A stretch of 64,000 nucleotides of DNA from Silene noctiflora (lineage: Eukaryota > Streptophyta > Magnoliopsida > Caryophyllales > Caryophyllaceae): positions 7,762 through 71,761 of the forward strand of contig VHZZ01000148.1 of the NCBI GenBank assembly GCA_009801015.1, given 5' to 3'. Shown here one piece after another: positions 44,501 to 56,861 of the stretch. The stretch's first letter is position 1, and each line of letters starts with the position of its first letter. The translations under genes were made by a program, and so were the position numbers. The notes below the pieces were generated by a model. That model saw only the letters and a list, made by a program, of their open reading frames with translations, made no database searches and was not told the origin of the DNA.

Positions 44501-46642
44501 CTGAGGTGACATCTAATTGAACTGATTAGCACCCATATTAATTGGAGAAGCAACATCTGAATGTTATTGTGCATATTCCCTAATTTTATCTTTTGGCCCA
44601 AATGTTTCACAAACCATGAACATTTTATGGCTTTGTTGCAGTGTGATCTTGTTTCTCCTGCTTTTTGTGTGTGTCGCTTTTATTCTCCTAAACGTCACTC
44701 TTGTTTCATAATTTCATCTGTACAGATTTGGGTTTATTATTTTTTGTATTTGTATAGGTGAACCTTGAAAGTCTGCCTAACCGGGACGAGAAGATTATGT
44801 TCAAAGAGTAAGTTATATACCTCAGAAATGCTTTTTAGTTGTTGACAAGACCTGTGAGGCTAACATCTTTATTTTGGACAGATATATGGAGGATTACAAC
44901 ACAGCCACTTTCCCTTCTAAAAAGTGAGGATTCTGTAACTATTTCCATAATATTTTATCTTATGTTTGTTGAGTGCTCTTCTATGCATTTGTTGTCTATT
45001 TATTGAGGTTTGTGCTTTACATTGTTTAAAGAGGAGTGCATCTCTGATCCCCTAAGCTCAAAAGAAGTCACTTCAGGGGCATACAACCTACTCACGACTT
45101 CTGTGAGTCTCTTTTCATTGAGCTACCATCTCTGACCTTCTTGTGCTGTGGCAAGCAAAATTGCGACTCTGTTTGACTCATGCTGGTTGTATAAAGGAGA
45201 AGGGTGCTTGAGCCATGTATTGTAGTGACTTGTTTGTGTGCATCTATTCTGAATGTCAATGAGGTTTGAGCTGAGGGTGCTTGTGGTCTGAAATATGCCA
45301 TTCCAAAACATAGGTTAGGTTAGTTATATTTTCCTACTACCGAATGTGAGAAGGATATAGCACATCATCTTTGGATGTTGTCTGCAAAACGGGTTACAAC
45401 TTACGAGGATTTCAGTGGCAGAACTCGCACACATGTTCTGCATTTCTGCCACTTCTGTTAGGTTATTGGGTGGTATGTTATTCTTAGTGGTACCCGTAAG
45501 TTTTCTTATGATAATGGTTCTGCTAGTCTGCTATCTGCGAAGGTGATTAAAATAAAATGTTACATACCATTTACTTCAGTAGATATGTAGAAGTAAGTAA
45601 CGTGATGTGTAGAGCCTAATAGCATGGAAATACGGAAGTAGTAGTAAATAATGGTTCTCCTGCTAGTCTGCTACCTGCGAAGGTGATTAAAATAAAATTT
45701 GCTTTGATGACGATGTAAACATGAGATCCCTATCCCTGGTTAGATGAAAAAAGTCCATTTAAAATGTGTAAGAAGAGAATCATTATTTTTTTTCTTCGTG
45801 CTTCTTAATCATTATACAAGGTATTTGCACTTGTGTAGTATACTAGTATCTGTATAATGTATTTAATACATTATATTCCCTGATAATGATGCAGGTACTA
45901 TGACCTGGATGCTTATCACAGACGTAAGATGGAAAAAGAGATGAAAAAGGGATTCAAAAAGGTCTCACATACAGAGCGCAGTGTATTTAATGATGAAGAA
46001 CAACGTCGGTATGTTACGCTCGTCTTTACCTTTGACAAACTTGTTGGTCTGAAAACAGTTTTTTGCTTCTTAGTAATAGTACTCGCCATTTTCATTTAGT
46101 TATTTTCCCTTTCGTACAAACAGGGATGATGGTCCAATAGGTTTCTTTGTTGCTCTTGTCTGCTCATGAGTGGTGGTCTCGGAGAGTGTTTTCATGAGTT
46201 GCTGTATCTAATTGTTCACTTCATTTACAGGCAAGAAATGATGCAAGTACGCGAAAAACAAAAGGAGCAAGAGATAATAGCATTGAAAGATGCTATGAAG
46301 AAGGATGGCATGGTTAGTCTTTGCTGTCCTGCCCGTCTTTTTTTGGTCTATCCTTGTACAATCAAATTCTACATGTGCTTGTTTATTCACTTCTTTTTCT
46401 TTCCATTCTTTTGAAACTGCAGGCACAAGCAATGAAAGAGCAAGTGCGGCTGAAGGAGGAAATGGTGTACCTGTTTAAAATTGGAAACACTGAAGTAAGA
46501 AACGAAAAGTCACTTCTGTAATCCACCTATCTTCATCTTGGATTTATCTTTAAATCCTCTTCTTATTGACAATTTTGTTTTCATTTCTGTGTAGGCTGCA
46601 GCTGCAATACAGAGGAAGCTGGATCCAGATGTTGCGATGTGA
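41518..46642 (+). CDS. SCI1: Style cell-cycle inhibitor 1-like nuclear protein
   Basis: Eight exons (41518-42104, 43652-43697, 44758-44807, 44882-44923, 45895-46008, 46231-46312, 46423-46494, 46595-46642) splice in frame to 346 residues. Residues 1 to ~180 are very rich in Arg, Lys, Glu, Asp and Ser (long KR/E tracts, SESESES runs), suggesting nuclear localisation and phosphorylation. The conserved C-terminal part has WGKFGVVREVDMWNKRPEFTAWLLEVKQVNLESLPNRDEK, FMEDYNTATFPSKK-like YMEDYNTATFPSKKYYDLDAY (read as two halves), NDEEQRR, AQAMKEQVRLKEEM and AAAAIQRKLDPDV. That matches SCI1, first described in tobacco pistils as an inhibitor of cell proliferation. Intron 1 begins with a tandem copy of the exon 1 end. 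Confidence 0.85.
42052..42410 (+). repeat. 181-bp tandem duplication across the SCI1 exon 1 / intron 1 border
   Basis: GCTGTTACTAATTCCTGGGG at 42052 recurs at 42233, and GAAGTTGATATGTG|GTATAATG (donor at 42105) recurs with its donor at 42286, exactly 181 bases on. The intron part following each copy (GATTCCTGTTTAT ... TTTCTATGC) is also repeated. The second copy still reads as AVTNSWGRYGVICEVDMW. Confidence 0.85.
43960..44180. repeat. Degenerate GGGCTTGG-rich repeat in SCI1 intron 2
   Basis: Words such as GGGCCGAGCTAGGC, GGTTGGGCTATGAGG and GGGTTGGGATGGCTTGG alternate over ~220 bases, GC-richer than the intron around it. It looks like a dispersed low-complexity repeat. No ends are defined. 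Confidence 0.4.
45511..45705 (+). repeat. Direct repeat in SCI1 intron 4
   Basis: A ~50-base block (AATGGTTCTGCTAGTCTGCT ... GCGAAGGTGATTAAAATAAAAT) at about 45512 recurs with few changes at about 45650, some 138 bases on. It is probably a local tandem duplication. Confidence 0.6.
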
Positions 46643-47204
46643 TAACTGCCTGTTGCCGCTGATTGTAGTGGAAGATTCGTAATCAGAATCAGCTATGTGA
46701 CGACAGTCTGAGACACTGGAGTTGCTTGCTAGAAACTCAATGGTGGATGGCTGAAAGTACGCAGTTCTACATTCGCTATGGACAATGGGAGGCTGATCTG
46801 TTCAGACAAAAACGGAGTTACTTGCTACTTTGCTAGACCTCCGTCACTTGAGATACTATTTAGTTTGAACCGGACTATCAAAGTATTTATAATTATTTAT
46901 CGCTAAATTCCCCCTTAATATGTTAGGCACTTGGGAACCTAAAATGTAATCGTCCAGAAATACATCACATGAATCAGGTTATTGTACGAAACTGTATCGA
47001 TCATAACATTTGGTAGGATTATTGGAATACGGAAATCGTGCAGATGGGAGAGTACTTGGTTCAACAGAATTCCGTTTTCATATGGTATTTAGTTCATCCA
47101 CTCCAAAATCTGGAGCCTAACATACCCTAACTGTTACAATCAGTTGCATACACGTTATCTTACTTACAGAACTACTGCATACTCGAGCATTTCGGTACCG
47201 AGTC
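46643..47204. other. SCI1 3' UTR and intergenic DNA
   Basis: No gene seen. The first ~250 bases are likely SCI1 3' UTR. Confidence 0.5.
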
Positions 47205-47210
47205 TATAAA
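47205..47210 (+). promoter_or_regulatory. Putative TATA box of the small secreted protein gene
   Basis: TATAAA stands 30 bases before the first in-frame ATG (47235) and 45 bases before the second (47250). With normal TATA-to-start spacing of ~30 bases, transcription would begin close to 47235, which favours translation from the second ATG. This is inferred from spacing only. Confidence 0.4.
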
Positions 47211-47234
47211 TTGAGAACACAAGTCTGCACAGTT

Positions 47235-47624
47235 ATGGAGATCAAATTAATGGCTTCTCTACCGAAATTCCGCTACTTGTGTTTTCTTGTGCTGCTTTTA
47301 TTCTCCATTAACCTATGCTTAGCTCATAGGGTGTCCCTAACCTCTTCTCTCCACCAGTCCCGGAACCTGGGAGGTAACGGTGATGGAAGACGTTGTGGTA
47401 TCACGGATGATGAGAACTGTCATTGTCAAGATGAAGACGCCAAGGTAGCTGGCCAACCTTTACCTTCAACTTCGATGATCCATGTTCCACGAGAAGTAAT
47501 AGGGACTGCAGCTGATCCAAATCCCGAAGATGGTTTGCCACTGGTCCATGTAGGGCAATCTAAAGTCGGAGTTTTCAAGGAGCCAGATCCTGATGATCCG
47601 GATAGCCATGGTCCGAAAAATTAA
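47235..47624 (+). CDS. Small secreted protein, family not recognised
   Basis: A single exon of 129 residues from the first ATG, or 124 from the ATG at 47250 (MASLPKFRYL...). It has a clear signal peptide: a basic KFR followed by a Leu/Phe/Val core and INLCLA, with cleavage likely before HRVSLTS. The mature part (~100 residues) is acidic, has three cysteines close together (RRCGITDDENCHCQDED), and ends in an Asp/Pro-rich tail KEPDPDDPDSHGPKN. The build (signal peptide, variable middle, short Pro/His/Asn-rich C-terminus) is that of plant secreted peptide precursors, but I cannot match it to CLE, CEP, RGF, IDA, PIP or PSY. A TATA box is nearby, so expression is plausible. The function is unknown. 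Confidence 0.7.
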   Translation: MEIKLMASLPKFRYLCFLVLLLFSINLCLAHRVSLTSSLHQSRNLGGNGDGRRCGITDDENCHCQDEDAKVAGQPLPSTSMIHVPREVIGTAADPNPEDGLPLVHVGQSKVGVFKEPDPDDPDSHGPKN

Positions 47625-49640
47625 TTCCGAGTTCTACCCTTGTAAGGTTTAAATGTAAATCGTGCTAATAGAAAAGTACAGTAAAAGTATGCACAAGACT
47701 ATCAAATAAGAACAGGATACAGATGAATGAAAAATCAAGTACTGATCTTTTACTGAATCAAATAAACTCGTAACGTCTGTCGTTTTACCATAATTAGTGA
47801 AATTATCTTGAAAATCTTTCTCTAATTAGCTTGTTAATAACAGGAGCCTTTAGATCACAAGTTAGAAAAACCGAACTTCTATTTGGTAATAAACAAAAAA
47901 CTCCTGATTGTAGATGACTCTTTTATTAGCTAAACACTCGTGATCCTACCAAAATTGTCCGAGAAAGATTTGACTCTGAGGCAACGTCTTGGCCTTCTCT
48001 GACCAAGATCATTCCGACTAGCGTTGTGATCGCCTTCTAGGGCAAAGATTTTGAAGCCTGAATCATCTGCCAATCTGCCATAAACCTTGCAGGAAATTGG
48101 GACACAGCTTTATGAAGTCAAACCTTGTTCAGTATAGGACTTGCAGACAGTCCGATTGTCCGAACCTTTCATTAACCCGCTTCCTTTAGGTTCAAAACAA
48201 GAGTCTACAACAATTAATTGACGCAATTTGATCGACAACAACATAAATCGAACATTCAGGTAATGGTACAGTTTGATCGACAATACAACAACACAAACGA
48301 AACTAAAAGGCAACTATGGCCAAGATCTTGCTGTCCTTTTACAGCGTGAGGCGGTCCTTTTATGTATAGTACTCGTTTATTGATAGCAAAAAGTGAGTGT
48401 TAACAAATAAAAGGACTGTCTCATACTGTAAGACGGTCTTATTCTATAATTTGTGTTTTTATCGTATGACTTTTCTCGATATTAACAACCAATTTAAAAA
48501 GACTGAAACAATCCCATGTCATGTTTAGAGTCATTATCACAGATTTGTTACAGACTGCAATCACAATCAATGATGCTACTCGTAGTCCACTACTTAGCCT
48601 ACCATCGTGCATAGCATAAAGCCATAGAAATTAAATCTTTTTCTTTTTTGGTGTAAATCGAGTATTCACCGTCGACACCAGTGTGCAATCCTGAAAAGTA
48701 CTAATATAATACATTAATACACATCAATTTTAAACTGCCTACTTTGCATAGTGTATCCTTAACCAACAAGAAAAGTTGAAAAAAACTGCGAGGATTATTG
48801 ATAACCGTTGGTTGATAAGCAGCCGAAAAGCTAGTTCAGCATATGAAGTTAAACATAAAATATAAAAAGATTAAGTTGAAACGGAAAGTTACTGGACTAT
48901 ACAACCAGTTGTATTAGACTATTAGTTGTAGTACAACTCGAGTAGAATCCGAGCTTTACAATTACATTTTTGAAAAAGAAGGTCCTTAGGAAAAGCGGAA
49001 CCATGGGGTGGAAATCGGCCTACGTCATCAGAATGTTGAGATCAACGTCCAAGACTAGGCTAAGGCGTGAATCTCTCGTTCAGACCTAAATGTTCGGGCG
49101 TAAATATGAAGTGTGACTTTTGCGTTTGAGGTCAAAATTTTTTTTTTTTACAATATAGTATTTTTTATCATAACGATTTAAATTTTCATCACTGAAACAT
49201 GAATTTGATGAATACTTGTTGTAATTATCCCTTTAATCTACATCTGCCAAATCAATTATTATTGTTGTAATTTGATGAATTACTTTGCTTTTTATTGCAA
49301 GAGTTGAAAATGAAAGAACAATATGAGTTAATTTATCCAAAACGATTAAAGCAAGTCCAACAATTAGTCTTGCTCAGAACGCAAATATCCATTTTATTAG
49401 TTAGGCGAATTTAAATATTACCATTTTATTGATAAGATACCTATTTTAAATTCATTTTACAATTATACGAGATAAATATTATCGTCTTAAACAAGATTCG
49501 TGGCAAATGAAATGATGAAATGATTTTGTTTATTTGACAGCACATCAGCACCATTTAAAAGCATAATGTCAGAAAGTGGAGACTTCGCTAGTTAAGTCAC
49601 CAACTTTTTTCACTCTTTAATTCCATAAAAGAGCCACCAA
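47625..49640. other. Intergenic DNA, no gene seen
   Basis: About 2 kb without a supportable coding region. A repeat word of the ACTGTAAGACGGTCTTATT type lies near 48425-48450. The small minus-strand frame near 48110-48313 has no coding features I can recognise. Confidence 0.55.
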
Positions 49641-49713
49641 AATTCTCCACATTTCATCTTTCTTCTTCCACAAATTTCCTCTAATTTCCTTAAATTCAGC
49701 CATCATTCTTTGA

Positions 49714-50028
49714 ATTTCCACTCCTTAATTCCCTAATTACTCTCATACCCACCTCATAATTCCTCCTTAATTGCAATACCCATTTCTCAATTCTCAATTT
49801 TCCCCTCTAATCACCCTTAATTAACAAAATTCCCAAATTCTAGGTCAAAACACTTAAAAGTTGATAATTTGAAATTCTACTCACTAATTCCCTAATTACT
49901 CTCATACCCACTTCATAATTCCTCCTTAATTACAATACCCATTTCTTAATTTCTCAATTTTTTCTCTCTAATCAACCTTAACAAAATCCCCCAAATTCTA
50001 GGTCAAAATAGTTAAAAATTGATAATTG
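49714..50028 (+). repeat. Tandem duplication (~157 bp) in the RCC1 gene leader
   Basis: The block TTCCACTCCTTAATTCCCTAATTACTCTC ... GGTCAAAACACTTAAAAGTTGATAAT (about 49714-49868) is followed by a second copy (about 49872-50028) with small changes. The words ACTCTCATACCCAC, CATAATTCCTCCTTAATT and AAATTCTAGGTCAAAA occur once in each copy. It ends ~190 bases before the start codon, so it lies in the promoter or 5' leader. Confidence 0.8.
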
Positions 50029-50219
50029 ACATACTTCTCATGTTTAATCCTTTACTAATCTCTCAAAAAACCCAATTTGTGTACTCAATTTCCAATATTT
50101 TCCTCCCCTCTGATGTTTTCTTAATATTATACTTCAATTGCTCTCGATTTCGCCTTAAAATTTGATCTTTTCACCATTGTTGTATAAAAATCCAATCGTG
50201 TAATCAATTTTGTATTAAA

Positions 50220-53200
50220 ATGGCGGTATCGGGTTCGATTTATGAGTTACCATCCCATATTGTATTGGATATATTGACTTCAGGTAGATTAAGTGCAATT
50301 GATCTTGTATGTTTGGAGCTAAGTTGCTCTATATTTGGAGGATGTCAAGGGTTATATCCTATGAAATTTAGGTCTTTAGTTGATATTGCAACTGCCCAAT
50401 TATGTGATTTGAACCCGATTTTCGAACCAATGAGTGTTGATGCTAAGAAAGAGTTGTTTGATAGGTGTGGTGGAAATTGGAAGAGGGTTTTAAGGTTTTT
50501 GCAATCTGTTCAACAAGCTTCTGATGTTGTTGATACTTCTGTTGGCAATGTAATGGTTCTTTTCTCTGTTTATACTTTCGAGTAGACGGAAAATTCTTAG
50601 GCACGCCGATGTATCACATTATTGGACACCCTAACCTATGAGAAAACTCTTTTTTTATTCGCGGAAAATGATTTCAAATCTAGTATACACCCGGTGTACC
50701 CAAGAATTTCTCTGAAAAGATAGATTAGTCGCTAGCTGTTTTCTCCTTTTTCAGTAGTTGTGAATTGTGTTATTTGTGACATTGTAGCCTTTGTGATTGA
50801 TGGTTAGTTTGATGCTATGCTGAAAATGTGTGAGCTTGTCAGCTTGTGTGATTTTGTTATATTAGCTTAGAGCGTGGTGATGAGACTGCGAACATTTGAC
50901 CCCCCCTGCCCCGCTATATTGCAATTTGTGGGAGCCTTTGAGGCATTGGGGTAAGGTTGTTCTTGGCTATGCATTTGAGGTATGGTTGATGTTGACTTTG
51001 TTTGTTGCTATTTGGGTAGTTGTTTATGCTTTGTTTTAAGGGTAAATAAGAATTTACTACCTTTTATATAGGCTTTTTTCAAACTTATGACTTTAAAACT
51101 CTTTTTGTCAAAATTATTAACTTTTAAGTTATTTTGGTCAAAATTTGCTACCAAAACACTTTCGGTGAAAAGAAAGTTGATTCTCCGGCCAATTGGCTCT
51201 ACACAAACCCTTACAAAAAACATCCCTATCACCAATCATGTCCTCTTGCTAAAGGGTCCATGACTCATGTAGCAAATTGTTCTAAAAAATATTTCTTTTA
51301 TCAAAGATGTAATTTGGTAGTGAATTTTGATCTAGATGATTCACGCGCTTAAAAGGTAGTAATTCTGAATAAAAAGTATATAAAATGTAGTGAATTTAAT
51401 TATTCCTTGTTTTTTTAACCAAATACTGGTTTTGTGATCCTGCCCTCTGTTATAACATATGAAACCTTCCTGACCAATTTAGAAACCAAGGAAAATATTA
51501 GTAAAATTTGTTTTGAATTCGGTAAGGTTTTGAACGGTGATGTGGGAATAGACATTACCACATTCATATTTTAGGGAAATGTATCGTGTTTAAATTGCAT
51601 GATTTGGTTGGTAATGTGATACCATGTTAAACCCGAAAAAACTTGCTCGAGTATATTATTGGTAGGTTATCTTAGCAGGGATGTACTGTTTCTGTTGACT
51701 GTTTCTTAAGGTTATTGTTTGTTGTATGAGTTATAGACATCTGAGATTGGTTTTCTGATTTTTTTTTTTTTAAATGTAAGTTCTGATTTTCAGTTTTGTG
51801 TGTGTTGCAAAACTAGGATATTAATTTGTGAGATTCTTGTGGTGCTTAACCTTACACCATTACTTTGTAAATTGTATATCAGCAGATGCAGATAAAGTCG
51901 GGAAGATACCACACTTTGCTTATCAGTAATTCATCTGTTTACTCTTGTGGGGCTAGTTTGTGTGGTGTTCTTGGTCATGGGCCTGAGATTACCAAGTGCG
52001 TGTCCTTTAGCCGGATTACATTTCCCTCTTTATCTCCTGTTGTCCAAGTTTCAGCATCACACAATCATGCAGCTTTTGTTACTCAGTCTGGAGAGGTTTG
52101 TGACATTTTAACAATTTCCGTTTTCTGTAGTACAACTGTTGAAACTGACTATAATGATGTAATGCATCAGTTGATTTTTTAAAAGTTCGTCTGATTAGTT
52201 CAGGCTATGTTCTCTCTTTGGGATTTGAAGAACTGATAAACTCCCTCCATTTAAGTCATCTTCATAAGTTCGTTCAAAATTACATCTAAAAGTCCAAAAG
52301 AAGTAATAATTGCCTGTTTAAGATATCCTTTTCGAAGTCGAGAATGTCACTTGTAAGGAGGCTTTAAACGAAGATATAGTAAAGCAAGTTATATATCCAA
52401 GTACCTCTAACTTTTTAGTAACTGTCTAATAGTATATTTTGATGACTAACATGCAGTTTTCCAATAATGATCAGATAAAATCGCCACCATAATTGCTTGT
52501 CCAGTGACTGTAGTTGTTAGATATTTGTGTAATGTAGTAATGTACTTTTCCTCGCTGATCTATAGGTCTTTACATGTGGAGACAATTCCAATTATTGTTG
52601 CGGTCATAAAGACACGACTAGGCCAATATTCCGGCCTCGCTTAGTCGAAGCACTGAAAGGCGTTCCTTGTAAGCAAGTAAGAACTGTTTCCTGTTTGAAA
52701 AGACAAAATTTGTTCAATATTTATATTGTGTGTGCTGTGTGCATGGACTCTGTTTACAGCCCAGTGGTAAATTGTAAACTTTGACCCCTTTACCTACTTA
52801 ATTTATCCCATTTGTGCTTTTAAATACCTCAATATTAGTTTATTTTAACTAATGAGCTAATGAGTGCAAAAACGTATTTGTTAGGAAATGTCTCGGCTTA
52901 CGAAAATGAGGTGAGAAAACATCACTTTTAGTATCAGTAGCAACTGCACACATGAGATAAAGGAAGCTCCAATTAGTACTCCATTAGTCCATATGGAACA
53001 GATCAGATGCCGACTGACCATGTAACTTGGCCGCTTATCTGATTGATAAGTTGTCTCTATAAAGCNTTTGATGATTAAGCTCTATGATGTAAATTGAAGG
53101 ACACAATCACCCAAAATATAGGAAGCGTCATCTTACTTGGGGTTGGAGGCTCTCGGTTTCTAAGATCACGGGTTTTAAAACAAGATACTCCATTCTGGTA

Positions 53201-55469
53201 ATTGCTTGGTTTTAGAAAGAATAAAGGATATAAAATCTTCTAGCATTTGGTCACCTCACCTTCAGCTTGTTACTAACGATTATTCATCTAATCCAATGTC
53301 ACTGTGAGGCTATTTTTTGCTTTGCTATTCATCTTCTGTGGCACTGTTTGCATTTTTATTTGCTAATCACCATACTTTAGATGTGATGATGAATTCACAC
53401 TAACGATGATTTTTTTTTTGACATTTTGCAGGTTGCCGCCGGCCTTAGTTTTACAATGTTTCTTACTAGAGAGGGCCATGTGTATACATGTGGAACAAAC
53501 TCGCAAGGACAGCTTGGTCTTGGTGACACTGTAGATAGACCAACACCGACAATTGTGGAGCTTCTTGAAGGTGTTGGCCCTATTGTTCAGATTTCTGCTG
53601 GTCCAAGTTATGCATTAGCAGTGGCTCATGATGGCACACTATACTCGTTTGGTTCGGGTACTAATTTCTGTCTAGGTCATGGTGAGCAGCATAATGAAAA
53701 CCAGCCTCGGGCTATCCTTTCTTTCAAAAGAAAGGGTATTCATATAGTTCGTGTGTCGGCTGGTGACGAGCACGTTGTTGCGCTTGATTCTAGTGGATAT
53801 GTAAGTTTCATCTTCAGCTGATTTATCCTTTATTAAACACGGATCTATGGACAACATTACCCAAGCGTCAGAAAGGCTCGCACAGATGATGGGGTCAGGG
53901 AGGATTGAAACATGTCGGATTTCAATCTATTAACCACAATGTATTAACAACATTACACGGATCTATGGACAACATTATATTCAATGTATTAACAACACAG
54001 AGAGACTGCTTCGAGATAACCACAATGAATATTATGTCGGATTTCAATCTATTAAATGCTACTTAACAATAAATAAAGAAGTGCAACTAGTTTAGTATTC
54101 CGTGGATGTGTATTGATATGTGACCTTATGGATAGGTGATGTGTCGATTCTTATGCTTTTCCTTCTTAATATTTGAAATAATGATAGGTGTATACTTGGG
54201 GCAAAGGCTATTGTGGCGCTTTGGGTCATGGAGATGAGATAGATAAGACAACTCCAGCACTCGTAAGCAGTCTGAAGCATCATATTGCAGTGCAGGTTAG
54301 TTTCTTTTGGACACTTCTGCCCTGGTACCGTACAAACTTAGTAGCACAAGAAACTGTGTTTGATCCTTGAGACATATCTCCCATTGAATCAACTTAGGTG
54401 GATTATTGTTCTTGTTCTCAGGCAAAATTGTTTTGCTGCTATCCATGGATAATACCTCACTTTTGCAAGCATTCTGAAAAAAGAACAAACAGTTCCGAGC
54501 TTCTCTACACCCAGTATTAACCTATATGGTTTTTAAAGAGGAAACAATTTTGCCTGAAAACTTTTAGATGCTTTACAAATTCATTTTTCCACCCTTTTTA
54601 CTCTTCTGAGAAATGTTGGTTTGAAGAGAGCCTGTACTATTTAAGACCATACTTTATGTGGTAGATTTGACGAGTGTTTATTGATAATATTACTCATATC
54701 AACGAAGTGTATTTTCAGACTTCAAATTACTGGGGTATTCCAGACTTCCAGTCTAGTCCAGTTTAGATTCCTAGTACCTAAACCTTCTGTGCCCTAACCT
54801 ACTTATAGGTGGCGGTGAGCGTTGTGCTCAGTCGCTCAGGTTGTGGCATATGGAGCGTTGTTGGCTATGAGCGTTGTTGGCTATACGTTACTCTGACGCT
54901 TCGTTGTGACTACTTGTTGCCTATCTGATAGACACGACACTTACATTTCAACACGGGCCAAAAACATGGAACTTTTTCACAATATTTCTATTTCCGACGG
55001 TTAGACACCAAAATCTGGCACTAGCAGCCGAGTCGGAGGTTGTTACGCACTAATTTTAATACAGTTTCCAGTTTCTACAGTTACCTATATTCCTGTATAA
55101 TAAATCACCTTGCTAACCCATGCCCACTGTATGCAGGTGTGTGCAAGTAAGAGGAAAACATTTGTTCTTGGGGACACCGGTGCAGTTTATGCCTTCGGAT
55201 GGATGGGATTTGGCAGCCTCGGGTTTACCGACCGTGGAGCGTCTGACAAAATTGTAAGGCCTCGGATTCTAGACAGCTTGAGGGGTCACCACATATCACA
55301 GATAAGCACAGGCCTTTATCACACAGTTCTGATAACACGACTGGGACAGATCTTTGGGTTTGGGGACAATGAGAGAGCTCAGCTAGGGCACGACTCCTTG
55401 AGAACTTGTATTCAACCCACTGAATTATTTGTCAACGAACACGCCCTTACTGTCGTACAAAATCCTTGA
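50220..55469 (+). CDS. RCC1-repeat protein with F-box-like N-terminus
   Basis: Six exons (50220-50549, 51886-52095, 52566-52676, 53432-53800, 54188-54295, 55137-55469) give 486 residues, close to Arabidopsis At3g15430 as I remember it. Residues ~8-45 ([29 protein letters not shown]) resemble an F-box helix set. From ~110 on, RCC1 blades follow with the usual signatures: [84 protein letters not shown] and [23 protein letters not shown]. Introns sit mostly at blade borders in phase 0. The domain forms a seven-bladed propeller; family members include UVR8 and Ran exchange factors, but no partner can be assigned here. The exon 2 acceptor (ATCAGCAG|ATG) is of the NAGNAG type, so one residue may vary. 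Confidence 0.87.
51040..51410. mobile_element. MITE in RCC1 intron 1
   Basis: The left end AATAAGAATTTACTACCTTTTATATA and the right end (reverse complement AATTAAATTCACTACATTTTATATA) are imperfect inverted repeats, and a further pair TACTACCTTTT / AAAAGGTAGTA lies inside. The flanks TTGTTTTAA and TTGTTTTTT could be a 9-bp target duplication. It is non-coding. Confidence 0.45.
53838..54075 (+). repeat. ~120-bp imperfect tandem duplication in RCC1 intron 4
   Basis: CACGGATCTATGGACAACAT occurs at 53838 and 53956, and ATGTCGGATTTCAATCTATT at 53912 and 54034. The spacings of 118 and 122 bases show one duplicated block of about 120 bases. Confidence 0.65.
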
Positions 55470-55805
55470 ATGAGCCTTGTGAAATTAGTTTCAATTGTTT
55501 GTTAGCTTGATTTTTCAAAAACTGTAAAATTTGTGTTAAAATTTGACAAGGAACTCATAGAAGGTTATAGTGAATATAGATTGTAAAACCAGATGTATGT
55601 ACTCATTTTTTTCTACGGTTGTGAACCTTGTGAGATTTGGGGAAATCCCTTGAGTAATTCCGCGAAACTTAAGTGTGTCGAAGTCTCGAGTGCAAAATAC
55701 TAGGTGGATAGCTTCGGATTTTTTACTCCGTTTGTAGTAGTCTCGCACTCTTGGCTATGAAAGTGTAGGGTGCGTAATCCCTGAGATCAACTCGTATCCA
55801 ACTCA
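55470..55805. other. RCC1 gene 3' flank
   Basis: Likely 3' UTR and short intergenic DNA; no gene seen. Confidence 0.5.
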
Positions 55806-56861
55806 TCTATATATAATAATAAAAATACAAACTAAACAACTATCTAAATGCCACATCAACATTTGCAATTTTCTGCACAACACACCCCCACATCACCTAA
55901 GTCATTTATTAGTAAGAGGGGGAAAAAACAAAGTACCATATTAAAATTTAGCATATCACGCTATTATTTTTTATTTAAAAAAAGAAAAAAAGGTAAAGAT
56001 TTAAGCAACTTGTAGCATTAAATACAATCTAGAGCGCCATAACTTTAAAATTTGTCTTTTAACTTTAAAGTAAATTAAACGACTTAAATATCAAAGTAAA
56101 TACTAAATTTAATTTAAGGATTTTAATTTTAAATTAAGTTTTATTTCAATTGTACAATATCATGCGGTATAACCATGTTCGTTAATTACAATGAATTGAT
56201 TACGTATAAAAAAGAGTTTAAAAAATAAAATAAATAATTTTTCCTACAACGTAATTCAAATATTATGTAGCGTTCTAAAGTAAATTATTATAGTATAAAG
56301 ATATCATAGAGAGCACCAAAGATACTCTTCTAAAACCATGTTATCCTATGAAAATACAAAAATTATACTGTAATGAAAAAAACAAATGAATGGAAAAAAA
56401 AAACACAACCTACTATAAGTGGTATTCATATGAAATTGACACGGTTAATAGTGAAAATGATGAAAATATACGAGAAATAAATTAAAAGTAAAAATATTAG
56501 TCAACGATGAAAATGAGCAACAAAACAATCTCCTATTCAATTAAGACGGTTAATTTTGTATAAGAGCTCTCAATGTGTAATTAAGTAGTACATTCCATAT
56601 TACCTTTATCCGACATTACGTCTATGTGCCTATATGATATAAAGTCTTAATTTATATAAAATAGATATTACGATGTTGTTACAAATGGTTCTCGTCAAAC
56701 TACATACATGAATTATAATTCAGATAAAATTTCTTTTAGTGTATTGGCAACACAAACAAGGCTACAAAATATCTTTCATACTACTTATAGATTACTGTTA
56801 TGAGTAAATTTAAACAATTAATTTTAAACGCACCCGTGATTTTCACGGATACAAAAGCTAA
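55806..56861 (+). mobile_element. Non-autonomous Helitron, 1056 bp
   Basis: It starts A|TCTATATATAATAATAAAAA with CTAAATGCCACATCA shortly after. It ends with the hairpin CCGTGA-TTT-TCACGG (56834-56848), then a short spacer and CTAA|T at 56858-56861. The A/T insertion site, the TC start and the hairpin with CTRR end are the Helitron signature. The body is AT-rich with no Rep/helicase frame. Confidence 0.75.

Noticed and set aside
47211-47234. Longer start (TTG) for the small secreted protein
   Set aside because: A TTG start directly behind a TATA box is not credible in a plant gene; ATG at 47235 or 47250 fits.
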